Virus record (IMG/VR): IMGVR_UViG_3300017917_001336
Location: 83,568-147,567 of that record
DNA length: 64,000 nucleotides
Direction: 5' to 3' (one strand)
Source: a virus
Shown: positions 35,541 through 44,119 of the stretch, one piece after another
How the letters are laid out: each line of letters opens with the position of its first letter
Position numbering within the stretch: position 1 is the stretch's first letter
Program-made: the position numbers and the translations under genes
Notes under the pieces: model-generated
The model's database searches: none
What the model was told of the DNA's origin: nothing
What the model saw: the letters and a program-made list of their open reading frames with translations, nothing else

Positions 35541-35739
35541 TATATTCTGTTCTTAAAATACGCTCAGCTTTTTTGTTGTCTTGCGTATAATACAATCGTG
35601 GGTCACCCCACCCAAACATTTCGCATACCCATTCTCCTAAATATTTGGATTGGCAGTTATTAAACGCATACCAAAATAGGAGTTTATCTAACTCTTTTGT
35701 AGTTAGATAATGGGTAGTGTTAGTCATATAATGTTCCAT
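35512..35739 (-). CDS. small protein, 75 aa
   Basis: Read from ATG 35739 (MEHYMTNTTHYLTTKELDKL) or 35727. Contains FWYAFNNCQSKYLGEWVCEMFGWGDPRLYYTQDNKKAERIL, aromatic-rich and protein-like. No ribosome-binding site; convergent overlap of 29 bases with 35540. Moderate support. Confidence 0.45.
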   Translation of the reverse strand: MEHYMTNTTHYLTTKELDKLLFWYAFNNCQSKYLGEWVCEMFGWGDPRLYYTQDNKKAERILRTEYIKELDCSLH

Positions 35740-35759
35740 AATAATATTTACATTTGAAC

Positions 35760-35788
35760 TTGACAATTTAGCCTAATGGTACTATAAT
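35760..35788 (+). promoter_or_regulatory. sigma70 promoter
   Basis: TTGACA at 35760-35765, 17 bp, TATAAT at 35783-35788, for 35819. Confidence 0.85.
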
Positions 35789-35818
35789 ACAAACTGTATT
35801 AACTAATTAAGGCTCACA

Positions 35819-36949
35819 ATGAAATTTGCATTCCAATACGAAGATGTAGTTAAAAAACCAAACCCAATGGTTAAGATTAATCCTCTTAAGCGTGGCTCTG
35901 GTAAGACTGTTAACTTACAAGATCGTGTAGATACTCTTAATAAGAGTGCCGCTTGGAAGAAAACTATCAAAGCGTGGAACAATCAAAGTAAGCAGTTTGA
36001 CCTAACACGACTTCCTAAAGTATCTATGGAAGAATTAGGTGTACTAGACATTGACGAAGACATCCAACGTGCATTAGATGACAAACATTGTGCTAACAAA
36101 ATTGCCAATCCAGATTTGTTTGATCCAGCATTGCTTCAGCCTGTAGTTTGTATTAAAACATCTAAAGGCAAGTTTATCAGTATTGATACACAACATACTG
36201 TCAGCACTATTGCTGCATTAATTGATGCCGGACTTGTTCCAGGTGTTAAGAACTGGAAAACATTTAAGTATCCATTTACATACATTGAAACTGACAACCT
36301 TGCTTATGCTCGCCGAGCATTTGGCATTCTCAACGGCAAGGGTAAGAAGAAACAGTCTGCCTATCAGGACTTGCGTAATGCTGTCTTTACAATCCGTATC
36401 GATAAAGATAAAACAGATTCAGACGAAGTTGCTCTTGAAAGGAAAGTTGCTATTGCAGAAAAGCATAATTGCTTTCCTGTAGAAGTAGATAGCGATTTGT
36501 CAAAGTATCCAGGAACATTTACTAACATTGCTACATTCAAAACTCTTAACGAAGATGAGCTCGAAGTATCGTGTGGGTGGCATGATAAGTACTTCCACTA
36601 TGAAAACGTTCACGTTAGTTTGTTCTTTATCTTCCGAGACTTGTGCCGACAGTTTGGTAGTGCAAAACTAAAAATTACTCCTAAGTTACAAGAAGAACTT
36701 GCCGCATTAGTGCAAAGCTGTTTTGGTAACTTGTCACAGTTCCAAGAATCAGTAACAGAAGCACATCGCCGTTGGACTGAAAAGCGTTATGGATATCAGG
36801 CTAACTGGGACGATGATGCGTATGCTTGTGCATTGATTCAACTTTATCAACACTTTGGTGGTAAGGAAAAAGTTGCTCCTACCTTACTAGATCACTTTGA
36901 CGGACTCATTGAGTTCTTTGATGAAGACATTTTAAACTTAGCAGACTAA
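35819..36949 (+). CDS. ParB-like nuclease-fold protein, 376 aa
   Basis: The segment LLQPVVCIKTSKGKFISIDTQHTVST is like the ParB N-terminal (ParB/sulfiredoxin fold) core, with DTQHT in place of the usual DGQHR. The remainder is helical with a Lys-rich segment (GILNGKGKKKQSAY). Such phage proteins may bind or cut DNA or use CTP; none is shown. Own sigma70 promoter and AAGG ribosome-binding site; coupled to 36949. Confidence 0.65.
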   Translation: MKFAFQYEDVVKKPNPMVKINPLKRGSGKTVNLQDRVDTLNKSAAWKKTIKAWNNQSKQFDLTRLPKVSMEELGVLDIDEDIQRALDDKHCANKIANPDLFDPALLQPVVCIKTSKGKFISIDTQHTVSTIAALIDAGLVPGVKNWKTFKYPFTYIETDNLAYARRAFGILNGKGKKKQSAYQDLRNAVFTIRIDKDKTDSDEVALERKVAIAEKHNCFPVEVDSDLSKYPGTFTNIATFKTLNEDELEVSCGWHDKYFHYENVHVSLFFIFRDLCRQFGSAKLKITPKLQEELAALVQSCFGNLSQFQESVTEAHRRWTEKRYGYQANWDDDAYACALIQLYQHFGGKEKVAPTLLDHFDGLIEFFDEDILNLAD

Positions 36950-37293
36950 TGTATCATTTTTACTTAATCCAGTCACTAGGCGGCCGAGCAGGTTTTGGTA
37001 TCGCGCAGGACATCAAAGAACGCAATAAACAATACTGCTCTCATGCAGGCGGTATTGTCAACATGCACGTCTATACTGGATTAAGGGCACACGCTAAGGC
37101 TTTAGAACGCACAATTAAAACTCAGTACGTTGATAATATCTGGATAATTGAAGATTGGAAAACAGAATGGTTAAATGATTCTGTTCCAATGGAAGTTCTT
37201 AAAAAATATGTTGATGATCTAATAAAAGAACGTCACTTTAAGTTAAAATGCATCGCTCAAGATTGGAACTTCTTACAAGACATTCCTGAGTAA
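36949..37293 (+). CDS. GIY-YIG-like protein, 114 aa
   Basis: MYHFYLIQSLGGRAGFGIAQDIKERNKQYCSHAGG resembles a GIY-YIG start (FYLI...GFGIA) with the following Arg-containing helix. A later Glu (ALERTIKTQYV) could be the metal ligand. Start overlaps the upstream TAA (TAATG). Possibly a nuclease. Confidence 0.6.
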   Translation: MYHFYLIQSLGGRAGFGIAQDIKERNKQYCSHAGGIVNMHVYTGLRAHAKALERTIKTQYVDNIWIIEDWKTEWLNDSVPMEVLKKYVDDLIKERHFKLKCIAQDWNFLQDIPE

Positions 37294-37296
37294 ATA
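37289..37296 (+). promoter_or_regulatory. late promoter, leaderless type
   Basis: AGTAAATA ends 4 nt before the ATG at 37301 and overlaps the stop codon of the previous gene. Confidence 0.6.
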
Positions 37297-37300
37297 CTTT

Positions 37301-38119
37301 ATGAGAGTTCTAATCACCGGCCATGAAGGATTCATAGGTCGTAATATGCTTGCCTGGTGTGCAGCAGAAGAAGGTTGGGAAGTTGACGGGTATGAATGGC
37401 ATCCTGTTGAGCGTCCTGATGTCCGAGAATATGATTGGGTAATTCACCTGGGTGCTATTGCTGATATGACGTTTACAGACGTTGATCAGATAATGAAACA
37501 AAACTATGAGTTCAGCCAGTGGCTTTTTGACGAGTGCAACAAACACGGTGTAAACCTACAATATGCAAGTTCTAGTTCTGTTTATGGCGACACTAATGAT
37601 TTTAGTGAACACGCAGCATGCCACCCACAAACACCTTATGCGTGGAGCAAATACCTATTTGATCGTTGGTGGCCACAACAGCGTGTAAAAATTATGGTTC
37701 AAGGATTCCGTTACTTTAATGTATACGGAAAATGGATGCACTTACGAGGTAATCGCGCTAATGCTATAGTTAAATGGCGTAATCAAGCTCGTAAAGAAGG
37801 TAAGATTACAGTATGGGAAAATGCTGAACATATTAAACGTGATTGGACTTGGGTAGGCGATGTTTGCCGTCTGCACATTGATTTTATCAAACACGTAAAT
37901 GGATCCGGTATTTGGAACTGTGGCGCAGGTCTTGCTCATTCATTTTTAGATATTGCTGAAGAAATAGCAGAACAAGAGGGTGTTGAAATAGAGTTTATTC
38001 CTGTTCCAGACGAAGAGAAAACCCGCTTTAGACATAAAACTAAAGCAGATTTAACTAATCTTAAAGCAACCATAGGTAAACGAAAGTGGCTCAACGTATT
38101 TGAGTTTCTAGCTCAGTAA
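37301..38119 (+). CDS. NAD-dependent sugar-nucleotide epimerase (HldD/GalE-like), 272 aa
   Basis: Rossmann start MRVLITGHEGFIGRN (G-x2-G-x2-G), catalytic YAWSK (Y-x3-K), ASSSSVYGD and GFRYFNVYGK mark an extended short-chain dehydrogenase. KRDWTWVGDV fits the heptose-epimerase (HldD) branch. It could alter lipopolysaccharide or capsule sugars during infection. Late promoter with TAAATA 4 nt before the ATG. Confidence 0.8.
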   Translation: MRVLITGHEGFIGRNMLAWCAAEEGWEVDGYEWHPVERPDVREYDWVIHLGAIADMTFTDVDQIMKQNYEFSQWLFDECNKHGVNLQYASSSSVYGDTNDFSEHAACHPQTPYAWSKYLFDRWWPQQRVKIMVQGFRYFNVYGKWMHLRGNRANAIVKWRNQARKEGKITVWENAEHIKRDWTWVGDVCRLHIDFIKHVNGSGIWNCGAGLAHSFLDIAEEIAEQEGVEIEFIPVPDEEKTRFRHKTKADLTNLKATIGKRKWLNVFEFLAQ

Positions 38120-38123
38120 TTCT

Positions 38124-38131
38124 AATAAATA
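38124..38131 (+). promoter_or_regulatory. late promoter for 38155
   Basis: AATAAATA, 23 nt before the ATG. Confidence 0.65.
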
Positions 38132-38154
38132 TAGTATTAACTGAGTCGTTTACT

Positions 38155-38928
38155 ATGAGAGCAAAACAATTTTTACCTGAAGCACCGTTAGGCATTAGTC
38201 AAAAACGCCCTTCACGTCAAGGAAGTCGTCCAGAGCGCGGACACGAGCCTGTAGAGCGTTATACTACCACTAAGGAAGAATGGAGCCAAAAGTATAAAAA
38301 TAGCATTAATTGTAGTCACCCTAAAGGTTTTAGCCAAAAGGCTCACTGTGCAGGTAAGAAGAAGCATAACGAATCTGCTGACATGGAAATGACTTGCCCA
38401 GATTGCGGAATGTGTGAAACACACGGCGACCACATGATGGAAGTTAAACAACGTCTTGATGCTAAATGCTGGAAAGGTAAACACAAAGAAGGCACAAAAA
38501 TTAAAGGTGGTGTTCGTGTAAACAACTGTGTACCTAACGAAAGTTTATCAGAAGGTAAAACACAAAAACAAGAAACACCTAAGCCACGTAACTTTGTGGC
38601 AAAGAACGCTATCAATACAGGTGCAGGCGCACACAAAGATAAAAAGAAAGCAGCTAAACAAGGTGATGTTAAGCATAAAGGTAAGATGATGGATCTTGCT
38701 GAAATGGAAGACATTTTAGAAAAAGCAAGTCTTAAACTATGTAAGAGCTCAACACCAGACGAAGATTTAGGTGCTAGTAATCTAGCTTCATGTAAGTCAC
38801 AAGGATTACGTGCCCGTGACGGAAACAAATCGCATAAGTTAGGAAAAACTAAAAAGAGTCGTGTGAAGGTTGGCGGTCACAAGATCAAAGGCAACAAATA
38901 CGGCGGCCCGTTACCTGACTGGAGTTAA
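38155..38928 (+). CDS. basic Cys-rich protein with capsid-targeting-like start, 257 aa
   Basis: The first nine residues MRAKQFLPE followed by A fit the T4 head-protease pattern (L-x-E then A). The rest is Lys-rich with several Cys modules: HPKGFSQKAHCAGKKKH near 57-73, CPDCGMCETHGDH near 80-92, and CWKGKHKEGTKIKGGVRV..NCVPNE near 105-128. The last is shared with the protein at 43685. It looks like a DNA-binding internal head protein, which is an inference. Confidence 0.65.
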   Translation: MRAKQFLPEAPLGISQKRPSRQGSRPERGHEPVERYTTTKEEWSQKYKNSINCSHPKGFSQKAHCAGKKKHNESADMEMTCPDCGMCETHGDHMMEVKQRLDAKCWKGKHKEGTKIKGGVRVNNCVPNESLSEGKTQKQETPKPRNFVAKNAINTGAGAHKDKKKAAKQGDVKHKGKMMDLAEMEDILEKASLKLCKSSTPDEDLGASNLASCKSQGLRARDGNKSHKLGKTKKSRVKVGGHKIKGNKYGGPLPDWS

Positions 38929-38929
38929 G

Positions 38930-40444
38930 ATGCGATTTTCAGAATTTAAAAGATATTTCTTTGAAGCAGATGGAGAGCCGGGATATTACACTATTGGTGA
39001 TAGCCATGCTAAAGGTATTGCCGATGCCGCAGGTCATCCATGGATTAACAGCGCAGTAGGTGGCAGGACCAGTACAAGTCCAGAAATAAGAGCAAAGGTT
39101 CCTACTGTTACTCCAGGTAGTATCGTAGTAGTTGCCGCAGGAGCCAATGACACAGCAAACTCTTATAGAGCATCTGTAGAAAGTGGAAACAAAGTTAAAC
39201 TTGTAGATCCTAAGGTTATTGCTAGTAATGTAGCAGACTTAGTTAACATGGTCAAGGCACAAAAGCCAAAGAAGATTATATTTTTATTGTTTCCAAATGG
39301 CAAAGGAAGAACAAAAGGTAGCGCCAAGTGGTATAACGGAGATTACCAAGAGGATGTTAGGTCAGCTATCAAATCAGCAGTATCTGGTGTAGAAATTATT
39401 GATCAAAGCGGCTACCCGATTGCTCCAGATCAAATACACTCAGATTGGAATGTATATAGCAGATTAGGTAAAGAAATTGTACAACGCAACCCATTAGGTG
39501 GAATTTCAGGTGCACCTGAAACAAAATCAGGAAGAGAAGTAAATCCAATGCTTGCCCGCCGACATCCAGACTGGAATTTTAACAAGACTGGGTCTTCGGG
39601 AAATCCAGACGAACAACTACAGAAAGAAGGCGAAAAGTTCTTTATCGATGTTCCAACAAGTCGCAGAGGAACAGCAGTACGTGATGTACAACAAGCATTA
39701 GAAAAATTAGGGTATAGTGTTGGCCCTCCAGGGCTTGACGGTCTTCGAGGCAAGTATACTATTGCAGCAGTAAGAGCTTTCCAGCGTGACAACCCACCAT
39801 TAGAACAAGACGGTGACCCGGGCCCAGAAACTGTTGCTAAACTAAACGCTATAATTAAAGCTAAACCAGAAAAGTTCAAAGGTCTAGTTAGAAGTAAACC
39901 AAACCAAGTTAAGTCATGGGGTGGTGGCTCTGCTGAAGCAGATGTTGGTGATTTATTAACTGACACAGATGATAATATTGAACAAGCAAGAAAATCAGCC
40001 GAACAGTACCTTGGTCGTAAAATGAGTGACACTGAGTGGACAGCATTACTTAAAGTAACTGCCGCAGAAGAAAATAATACTGAAGCACTTGGTTGGGTAA
40101 TAGGCGCAATTTTAAATCGCGTTAAGCAAGGAAGCTGGGGTGATGATGTTGTATCAGTCTTAACAGCTGGCGGACAGTTTGAACCAGTAACGGGCACTTA
40201 TGACAAAGTGAACAAACGCTGGTTAGGAAAAGGATTACCCGCACTACCAATTCCTAGCGGAACAAAACTTCGTAAGATCTTAACAGGTGCAACGGAATTC
40301 CTTCCAAGTGTACCAAGTGATATTGTTAACTTTACATCAGCTATTGATGCTGCATATAATAAACCTGGTCATAACATTAGTTATAAAAAACAACTGTTAG
40401 ACCGCGGCGGTGTGCGTAAAGGTAACTCTATCTTTGCTAGATAA
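38930..40444 (+). CDS. three-domain cell-wall hydrolase: SGNH + peptidoglycan-binding + SleB-like, 504 aa
   Basis: Start at ATG 38930; TGGAG lies upstream. Residues 1-15 (MRFSEFKRYFFEADG) resemble a capsid-targeting peptide. Residues about 18-200 are an SGNH hydrolase (GDSH with Ser25, GAND, and the Asp-x2-His of DQIHSDW). About 245-310 is a PG-binding-1 repeat (RDVQQALEKLGY...RAFQRDN). About 365-500 resembles SleB/Hydrolase-2 with catalytic-type Glu in AAEENNTEALGWVIGAILNRV. It could remove acetyl groups and then cut the glycan during DNA entry or lysis. Confidence 0.8.
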   Translation: MRFSEFKRYFFEADGEPGYYTIGDSHAKGIADAAGHPWINSAVGGRTSTSPEIRAKVPTVTPGSIVVVAAGANDTANSYRASVESGNKVKLVDPKVIASNVADLVNMVKAQKPKKIIFLLFPNGKGRTKGSAKWYNGDYQEDVRSAIKSAVSGVEIIDQSGYPIAPDQIHSDWNVYSRLGKEIVQRNPLGGISGAPETKSGREVNPMLARRHPDWNFNKTGSSGNPDEQLQKEGEKFFIDVPTSRRGTAVRDVQQALEKLGYSVGPPGLDGLRGKYTIAAVRAFQRDNPPLEQDGDPGPETVAKLNAIIKAKPEKFKGLVRSKPNQVKSWGGGSAEADVGDLLTDTDDNIEQARKSAEQYLGRKMSDTEWTALLKVTAAEENNTEALGWVIGAILNRVKQGSWGDDVVSVLTAGGQFEPVTGTYDKVNKRWLGKGLPALPIPSGTKLRKILTGATEFLPSVPSDIVNFTSAIDAAYNKPGHNISYKKQLLDRGGVRKGNSIFAR

Positions 40445-40456
40445 GATTCATAGGAG

Positions 40457-40464
40457 CGTAAATA
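40457..40464 (+). promoter_or_regulatory. late promoter, 4 nt before the start codon
   Basis: CGTAAATA inside the palindrome GCGTAAATACGC, with the ATG at 40469. AGGAGCG lies on the upstream side of the promoter, outside the predicted mRNA. Confidence 0.6.
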
Positions 40465-40468
40465 CGCT

Positions 40469-41017
40469 ATGAATTTAATTGGCAATTTATTAATCGCACC
40501 ACCCGCAGTCAAAGGTAACTTCTGGTATAAAACAGTTATCATGGTAACTGAAAACCACATGCAGGGATCAGTCGGTCTTGTACTAAACAAGCGAAGTCAT
40601 ATGTCTATTAAAGAGTTTGGATCAGAGCTCGGGTACGACATAGACTTACCTGGATTTGTTTATCTTGGCGGCCCTGTTAATGTAAAGAGTCTTAGTTTCT
40701 TACATAGCAACGAATGGGTAAGCAAGAACACAATGCGTATCAGTAACGAGTTTAGTCTAAGCTCGGCAGATGACATACTTCCTCGTTTAGCTATGGGTGA
40801 TACTCCAGAACGTTGGAGATTATTTTTGGGCATGTGTGGTTGGGCACATGGACAGCTAGCAGGCGAAATAAAAGGAAAAGCACCTTGGACACATGAAACA
40901 AGTTGGCTTTTGGCTAGTGCTGATTCAGAATTGGTTTTTGGCAACGATAATAAAGAACAATGGTGCAACGCCATTGATAGAGCCGGTTTAGAGTTTGCTC
41001 AAAATATGTTGGCATAA
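40469..41017 (+). CDS. AlgH/YqgE family protein (UPF0301), 182 aa
   Basis: NLIGNLLIAPPAVKGNFWYKTVIMVTENHMQGSVGLVLNK, VYLGGPV and GMCGWAHGQLAGEI are the family's signature blocks. The bacterial proteins are widespread and of uncertain function (AlgH was named as an alginate regulator). Length matches the family. A phage copy may replace or modulate the host protein. It is read from a late promoter. Confidence 0.85.
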   Translation: MNLIGNLLIAPPAVKGNFWYKTVIMVTENHMQGSVGLVLNKRSHMSIKEFGSELGYDIDLPGFVYLGGPVNVKSLSFLHSNEWVSKNTMRISNEFSLSSADDILPRLAMGDTPERWRLFLGMCGWAHGQLAGEIKGKAPWTHETSWLLASADSELVFGNDNKEQWCNAIDRAGLEFAQNMLA

Positions 41018-41037
41018 ATAACTTTTGAGTGTATAAT
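41009..41037 (+). promoter_or_regulatory. overlapping sigma70 and late promoters for the HNH gene
   Basis: TTGGCA at 41009-41014, 17 bp, TATAAT at 41032-41037. The late-type CATAAATA at 41013-41020 lies inside it, so the gene could be read in two phases of infection. Confidence 0.6.
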
Positions 41038-41085
41038 ATATACTTCATAGGTTGGGTCTGTAACACAATCGAAAGAGGTAAAAAA

Positions 41086-41604
41086 ATGTCAGACACGTTG
41101 GTCTTGAATGCCGACGGATTGCCTGTAAGCGTAATGCCGTTGAGCGTAATCCCTTGGGAAGAAAGCATCAAGTACATGGTTTTAGATAAAGCCGATGTAT
41201 TGCTATGGCACGAAAATTGGATCGTGCATTCTGCTACTTGGGAAACACCAGTCCCTTCTGTTATCATGTTACGTGAGTACATGAAAGCAAAGCAAACAGT
41301 TCGTTTCTCAAGAGCGAATGTTTACTTGCGAGATGATGGAAAATGTATGTATTGCGGTACACATGTAGAACGCAAGGACTCAACATTGGACCACGTACAC
41401 CCAATTTCAAAGGGTGGTAAAACTACGTGGGAAAATACAGTTACCGCTTGCGGTCCATGTAATGCTGACAAGGCAGATAAGACCCATACTCATAAGCCTA
41501 AAATCAAACCTTATAAGCCTGACTACTACGAACTTGTAAATAAGCGTAAGAAGCAAGGCTTCCATAACTTAAGGTTTCAAGAATGGCTCCAATTCATCGC
41601 TTAA
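41086..41604 (+). CDS. HNH endonuclease, 172 aa
   Basis: Start at ATG 41086, AGAGGT upstream. DGKCMYCG, then LDHVHPISKGGKTTWENTVTACGPCNADK contains the catalytic His (D-H), the Asn of the HNH core and two C-x2-C zinc pairs. This is the HNH-5 type common in T4-like and bacterial genomes. It may act in packaging, recombination or exclusion of competitors. Confidence 0.88.
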   Translation: MSDTLVLNADGLPVSVMPLSVIPWEESIKYMVLDKADVLLWHENWIVHSATWETPVPSVIMLREYMKAKQTVRFSRANVYLRDDGKCMYCGTHVERKDSTLDHVHPISKGGKTTWENTVTACGPCNADKADKTHTHKPKIKPYKPDYYELVNKRKKQGFHNLRFQEWLQFIA

Positions 41605-42020
41605 AAAAAGTCCTCTGGACTACACTAGGTCTACTTAGTTTAGGAATGGCCTATATAGGGGTTGTCACACCTGGCATCCCCTATTCTCCTTTTGTAGTAT
41701 TTGCTGCATACTGTTTTAGCAAAGGCAGTGAGCGTTTGCATCGTTGGATTTATAATCATAAGCTGTTTGGACCATTTCTTACTAATTGGGGTCAGAAGCG
41801 TGTGTTTCCGCTTAAACTAAAATTTTTTATGCTGGGTATGATGAGTCTTAGTCTAGTACTCATGTACACAGGAGGAGTTCCACTTCGTGGTATATACTAT
41901 ACTGGTGCTTTTATGGCCTGTGTTGCCGTTTGGGCTTGGCGTTATCCTTCCTCTGTTGCCGAATATGATAAGCGTATTGAAGAAGGCCGTAAGATAGGTT
42001 GGTTTAACAATTACATATGA
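41583..42020 (+). CDS. DUF454/YbaN-like membrane protein, 145 aa
   Basis: WTTLGLLSLGMAYIGVVTPGIPYSPFVVFAAYCFSKGSERLHRWIYNHKLFGPFLTNW is the DUF454 (YbaN) signature, with three to four transmembrane segments. The bacterial family is an inner-membrane protein of unknown role. Overlaps the HNH gene by 22 bases. Confidence 0.78.
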   Translation: MAPIHRLKKVLWTTLGLLSLGMAYIGVVTPGIPYSPFVVFAAYCFSKGSERLHRWIYNHKLFGPFLTNWGQKRVFPLKLKFFMLGMMSLSLVLMYTGGVPLRGIYYTGAFMACVAVWAWRYPSSVAEYDKRIEEGRKIGWFNNYI

Positions 42021-42724
42021 AACTCCTAGAGCTTGAAAATAGAAATGGAGAGCTTTGGAGTGGTGGAGATACGCCTACAAAGTTTCAACGTAATTTAGAA
42101 TTACAGCCTGCAAATTGGTTGTGGCGTACTAAAGAAGTAAAATACACTCTTAACGAACAAAAGTATCGAGCACCGTCTTGGGACACAGTCGACTGGGCTA
42201 ACAGTATTATTTTCTTTGGCGACAGTATGGTATATGGAGTAGGTGCAAGCGACGAAGATACTGTAGCACATCAGCTAAGTTTGCAAATGAACTGCCCTGT
42301 TATCAATTTAGGACAAGGGGAAGTTGGACTTGGGTTTTACTGGGGCAATGCAATTATCCTGCGAGAACATAATATTAAACCAAAAGCAGTATGTTTTGTG
42401 TGGCCTGATAGGATCCGACAATGCGAGTACTTGTCAGACGTAAAGACAATTAATTACGGGCCTTGGAACTATGATAAAAGCTGGATGCTGCCTTTAGCAA
42501 CGCATAACAAGCACAACTATCATTGGGCTAAATTTATGGTCCGTAACCTAAGATTGCTTTGGGCAGATGTTCCAGTAGCAGAAGGCACATGGTATGACAG
42601 CATGTCATGGACAGGAGCTCCTCTTTTACCGTTTGATGATTACAGTAGAGATATGGAACATGCTGGTCCAGAGAGCTACAAATTAAGTGCTACTATATTT
42701 GCTAGCCAGCTAAAGGAACTATAA
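42017..42724 (+). CDS. SGNH-like hydrolase, 235 aa
   Basis: SIIFFGDSMVYGVGASDEDTVAHQLS is an SGNH block I with the Ser nucleophile near residue 69; NLGQGEVGLG supplies the Gly motif; and DMEHAGPESYKLSA fits the Asp-x2-His block V. No GxND is obvious (FVWPDRIRQ is at that place). ATGA overlap upstream. The third SGNH-type protein in this window. Confidence 0.7.
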   Translation: MKLLELENRNGELWSGGDTPTKFQRNLELQPANWLWRTKEVKYTLNEQKYRAPSWDTVDWANSIIFFGDSMVYGVGASDEDTVAHQLSLQMNCPVINLGQGEVGLGFYWGNAIILREHNIKPKAVCFVWPDRIRQCEYLSDVKTINYGPWNYDKSWMLPLATHNKHNYHWAKFMVRNLRLLWADVPVAEGTWYDSMSWTGAPLLPFDDYSRDMEHAGPESYKLSATIFASQLKEL

Positions 42725-42732
42725 ACTAAATA
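42725..42732 (+). promoter_or_regulatory. late promoter for the secreted nuclease
   Basis: ACTAAATA, 25 nt before the ATG at 42758. Confidence 0.6.
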
Positions 42733-42757
42733 GTAGTTGTTATCAAGGACAATTACA

Positions 42758-43570
42758 ATGAAGAAGTTTTTAGTTTTGCTAGCACTTGTTTCTACACAAG
42801 TGTTTGCATGGGAGCAACGTGCCCCATTACCCGTACAAAATTGCCAAGTACACAGCCCTTATGGATGGGCACAATCCAGTAGACCAGCAAGTCCAATTTG
42901 CCGAGAAGCATATCTAGTAGCATACGATGCTCCGGTTAAGATTCCGGCTTATGTTGCCTACACACTACTTCCACAAAACGCCTTAGGATGCTTTCCACGT
43001 ACGAACGCATTCGTTGCGGATCAGTCAGTTCCAGGAGGTGCTACTCCTAATGACTACGCAGGCACAGGCTACGACAAAGGACATGCTGCTCCCGATGGTG
43101 ACCTAAGTTGGTCACAGATTGTGGAGTATGAGAGTTTCCTAATGACAAATATGTACCCACAACACGGATCATTAAATCGTGGCATATGGAAACTACTAGA
43201 AACTTCAGTACGTGGGTGGACGGTACAGCAGAATCGTCCGTTTACTATCTACGTGGGGGCATTCTATGGCGCTGGTGATCCATTTATTGGTAATGGAGTT
43301 ATTGTTCCACACGGTTACTATAAAATCGTTATTGACCAACAAACAGGTGCTATTGCTGGCTGGGCATTCCCACATACTAAACCATATGTTAATTTAGGCA
43401 ATGACTTAACTAAGTTTCGTGTGCCGGTAGCACAAATACAACAACAAGCAGGGATCACATTCAAGTATCCTGCTAACGCAAAAGAATTACAACCAGGACA
43501 AGAGTGGCCTGTAGACTATGGAGCATTAACAAATGCTAAACGTGCTAAGTGTGGTAAAAATGCAGAATGA
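42758..43570 (+). CDS. secreted DNA/RNA non-specific endonuclease, 270 aa
   Basis: Start at ATG 42758 (MKKFLVLLALVSTQVFAW), AAGGAC upstream; this is a clear Sec signal peptide with cleavage after VFA. YDKGHAAPDGD is the D-[RK]-G-H motif of beta-beta-alpha-metal nucleases, and TNMYPQHGSLNRGIWKLLE carries the metal-binding Asn. It would act in the periplasm or outside, degrading free nucleic acid, possibly DNA of competing phages. Confidence 0.88.
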   Translation: MKKFLVLLALVSTQVFAWEQRAPLPVQNCQVHSPYGWAQSSRPASPICREAYLVAYDAPVKIPAYVAYTLLPQNALGCFPRTNAFVADQSVPGGATPNDYAGTGYDKGHAAPDGDLSWSQIVEYESFLMTNMYPQHGSLNRGIWKLLETSVRGWTVQQNRPFTIYVGAFYGAGDPFIGNGVIVPHGYYKIVIDQQTGAIAGWAFPHTKPYVNLGNDLTKFRVPVAQIQQQAGITFKYPANAKELQPGQEWPVDYGALTNAKRAKCGKNAE

Positions 43571-43643
43571 TCCAAATGACTATCCAGTATATCCAGAAGA
43601 TGACGGTTACGATCGTCCAAGAAACCCTTATAGCCCTGTATGA
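43560..43643 (+). CDS. possible 27-aa peptide
   Basis: MQNDPNDYPVYPEDDGYDRPRNPYSPV in outline: acidic and Pro/Tyr-rich, overlapping the end of the nuclease gene. No good ribosome-binding site. Weak support. Confidence 0.3.
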   Translation: MQNDPNDYPVYPEDDGYDRPRNPYSPV

Positions 43644-43684
43644 AGGATTAGCCCGCTTTGGTTGCGGCCTAGGAGGAATACCTT

Positions 43685-44119
43685 ATGAGAATGAATGAAG
43701 TTTTAAACGAAGATTGGCAAAAAGTCAACAAGCATGATAAGACAGATGGCATGAGTTCTAAAGCTGTCAAAGCATATCGCAGAGAAAATCCAGGCAGCAA
43801 ATTAAAAACTGCTGTAACTACTAAACCTAGCAAACTTAAAAAAGGATCTAAGTCTGCTAAACGTCGCAAGAGTTTTTGCGCCAGGATGAGTGGTATGAAG
43901 AAAGCACATGCTAGTGCTAAGACTAAGAGAGATCCAGATAGCCCAATCAATAAAGCACTACGTCGTTGGAACTGCGAAAGCATCGAACAATTAGAACAAA
44001 TGGTGGCAGAAGCAGAAAAGACTTTAAGAAACTCAAATCCATGCTGGAAGGGTTACAAGCCAGTTGGCACAAAGAAAAAAGGTGGACGCACAGTTCCTAA
44101 CTGTGTACCAAAAGAGTAA
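43685..44119 (+). CDS. basic protein with capsid-targeting-like start (DUF6321-like), 144 aa
   Basis: Starts MRMNEVLNEDW (fits x-L-x-E) after a strong AGGAGGA. The middle is Lys/Arg/Ser-rich (KLKKGSKSAKRRKSFCARMSGMKKAH...RDPDSPINKALRRWNC), a conserved phage module. The end CWKGYKPVGTKKKGGRTVPNCVPKE matches the module at 38155. It is suited to binding packaged DNA; inference from composition. Confidence 0.65.
   Translation: MRMNEVLNEDWQKVNKHDKTDGMSSKAVKAYRRENPGSKLKTAVTTKPSKLKKGSKSAKRRKSFCARMSGMKKAHASAKTKRDPDSPINKALRRWNCESIEQLEQMVAEAEKTLRNSNPCWKGYKPVGTKKKGGRTVPNCVPKE

Noticed and set aside
38343-38828. 161-codon minus-strand frame opposite the 38155 gene
   Set aside because: Antisense of a Lys-rich protein; Ser/Leu/Phe-rich, no start signals.
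39430-40197. 255-codon minus-strand frame opposite the three-domain lysin
   Set aside because: The plus strand encodes clear catalytic domains; the minus frame has no domain or RBS.
36949-41604. Homing mobile elements (GIY-YIG and HNH genes)
   Set aside because: Both are free-standing and no intron or split gene is visible around them, so I do not call an intron or insertion.
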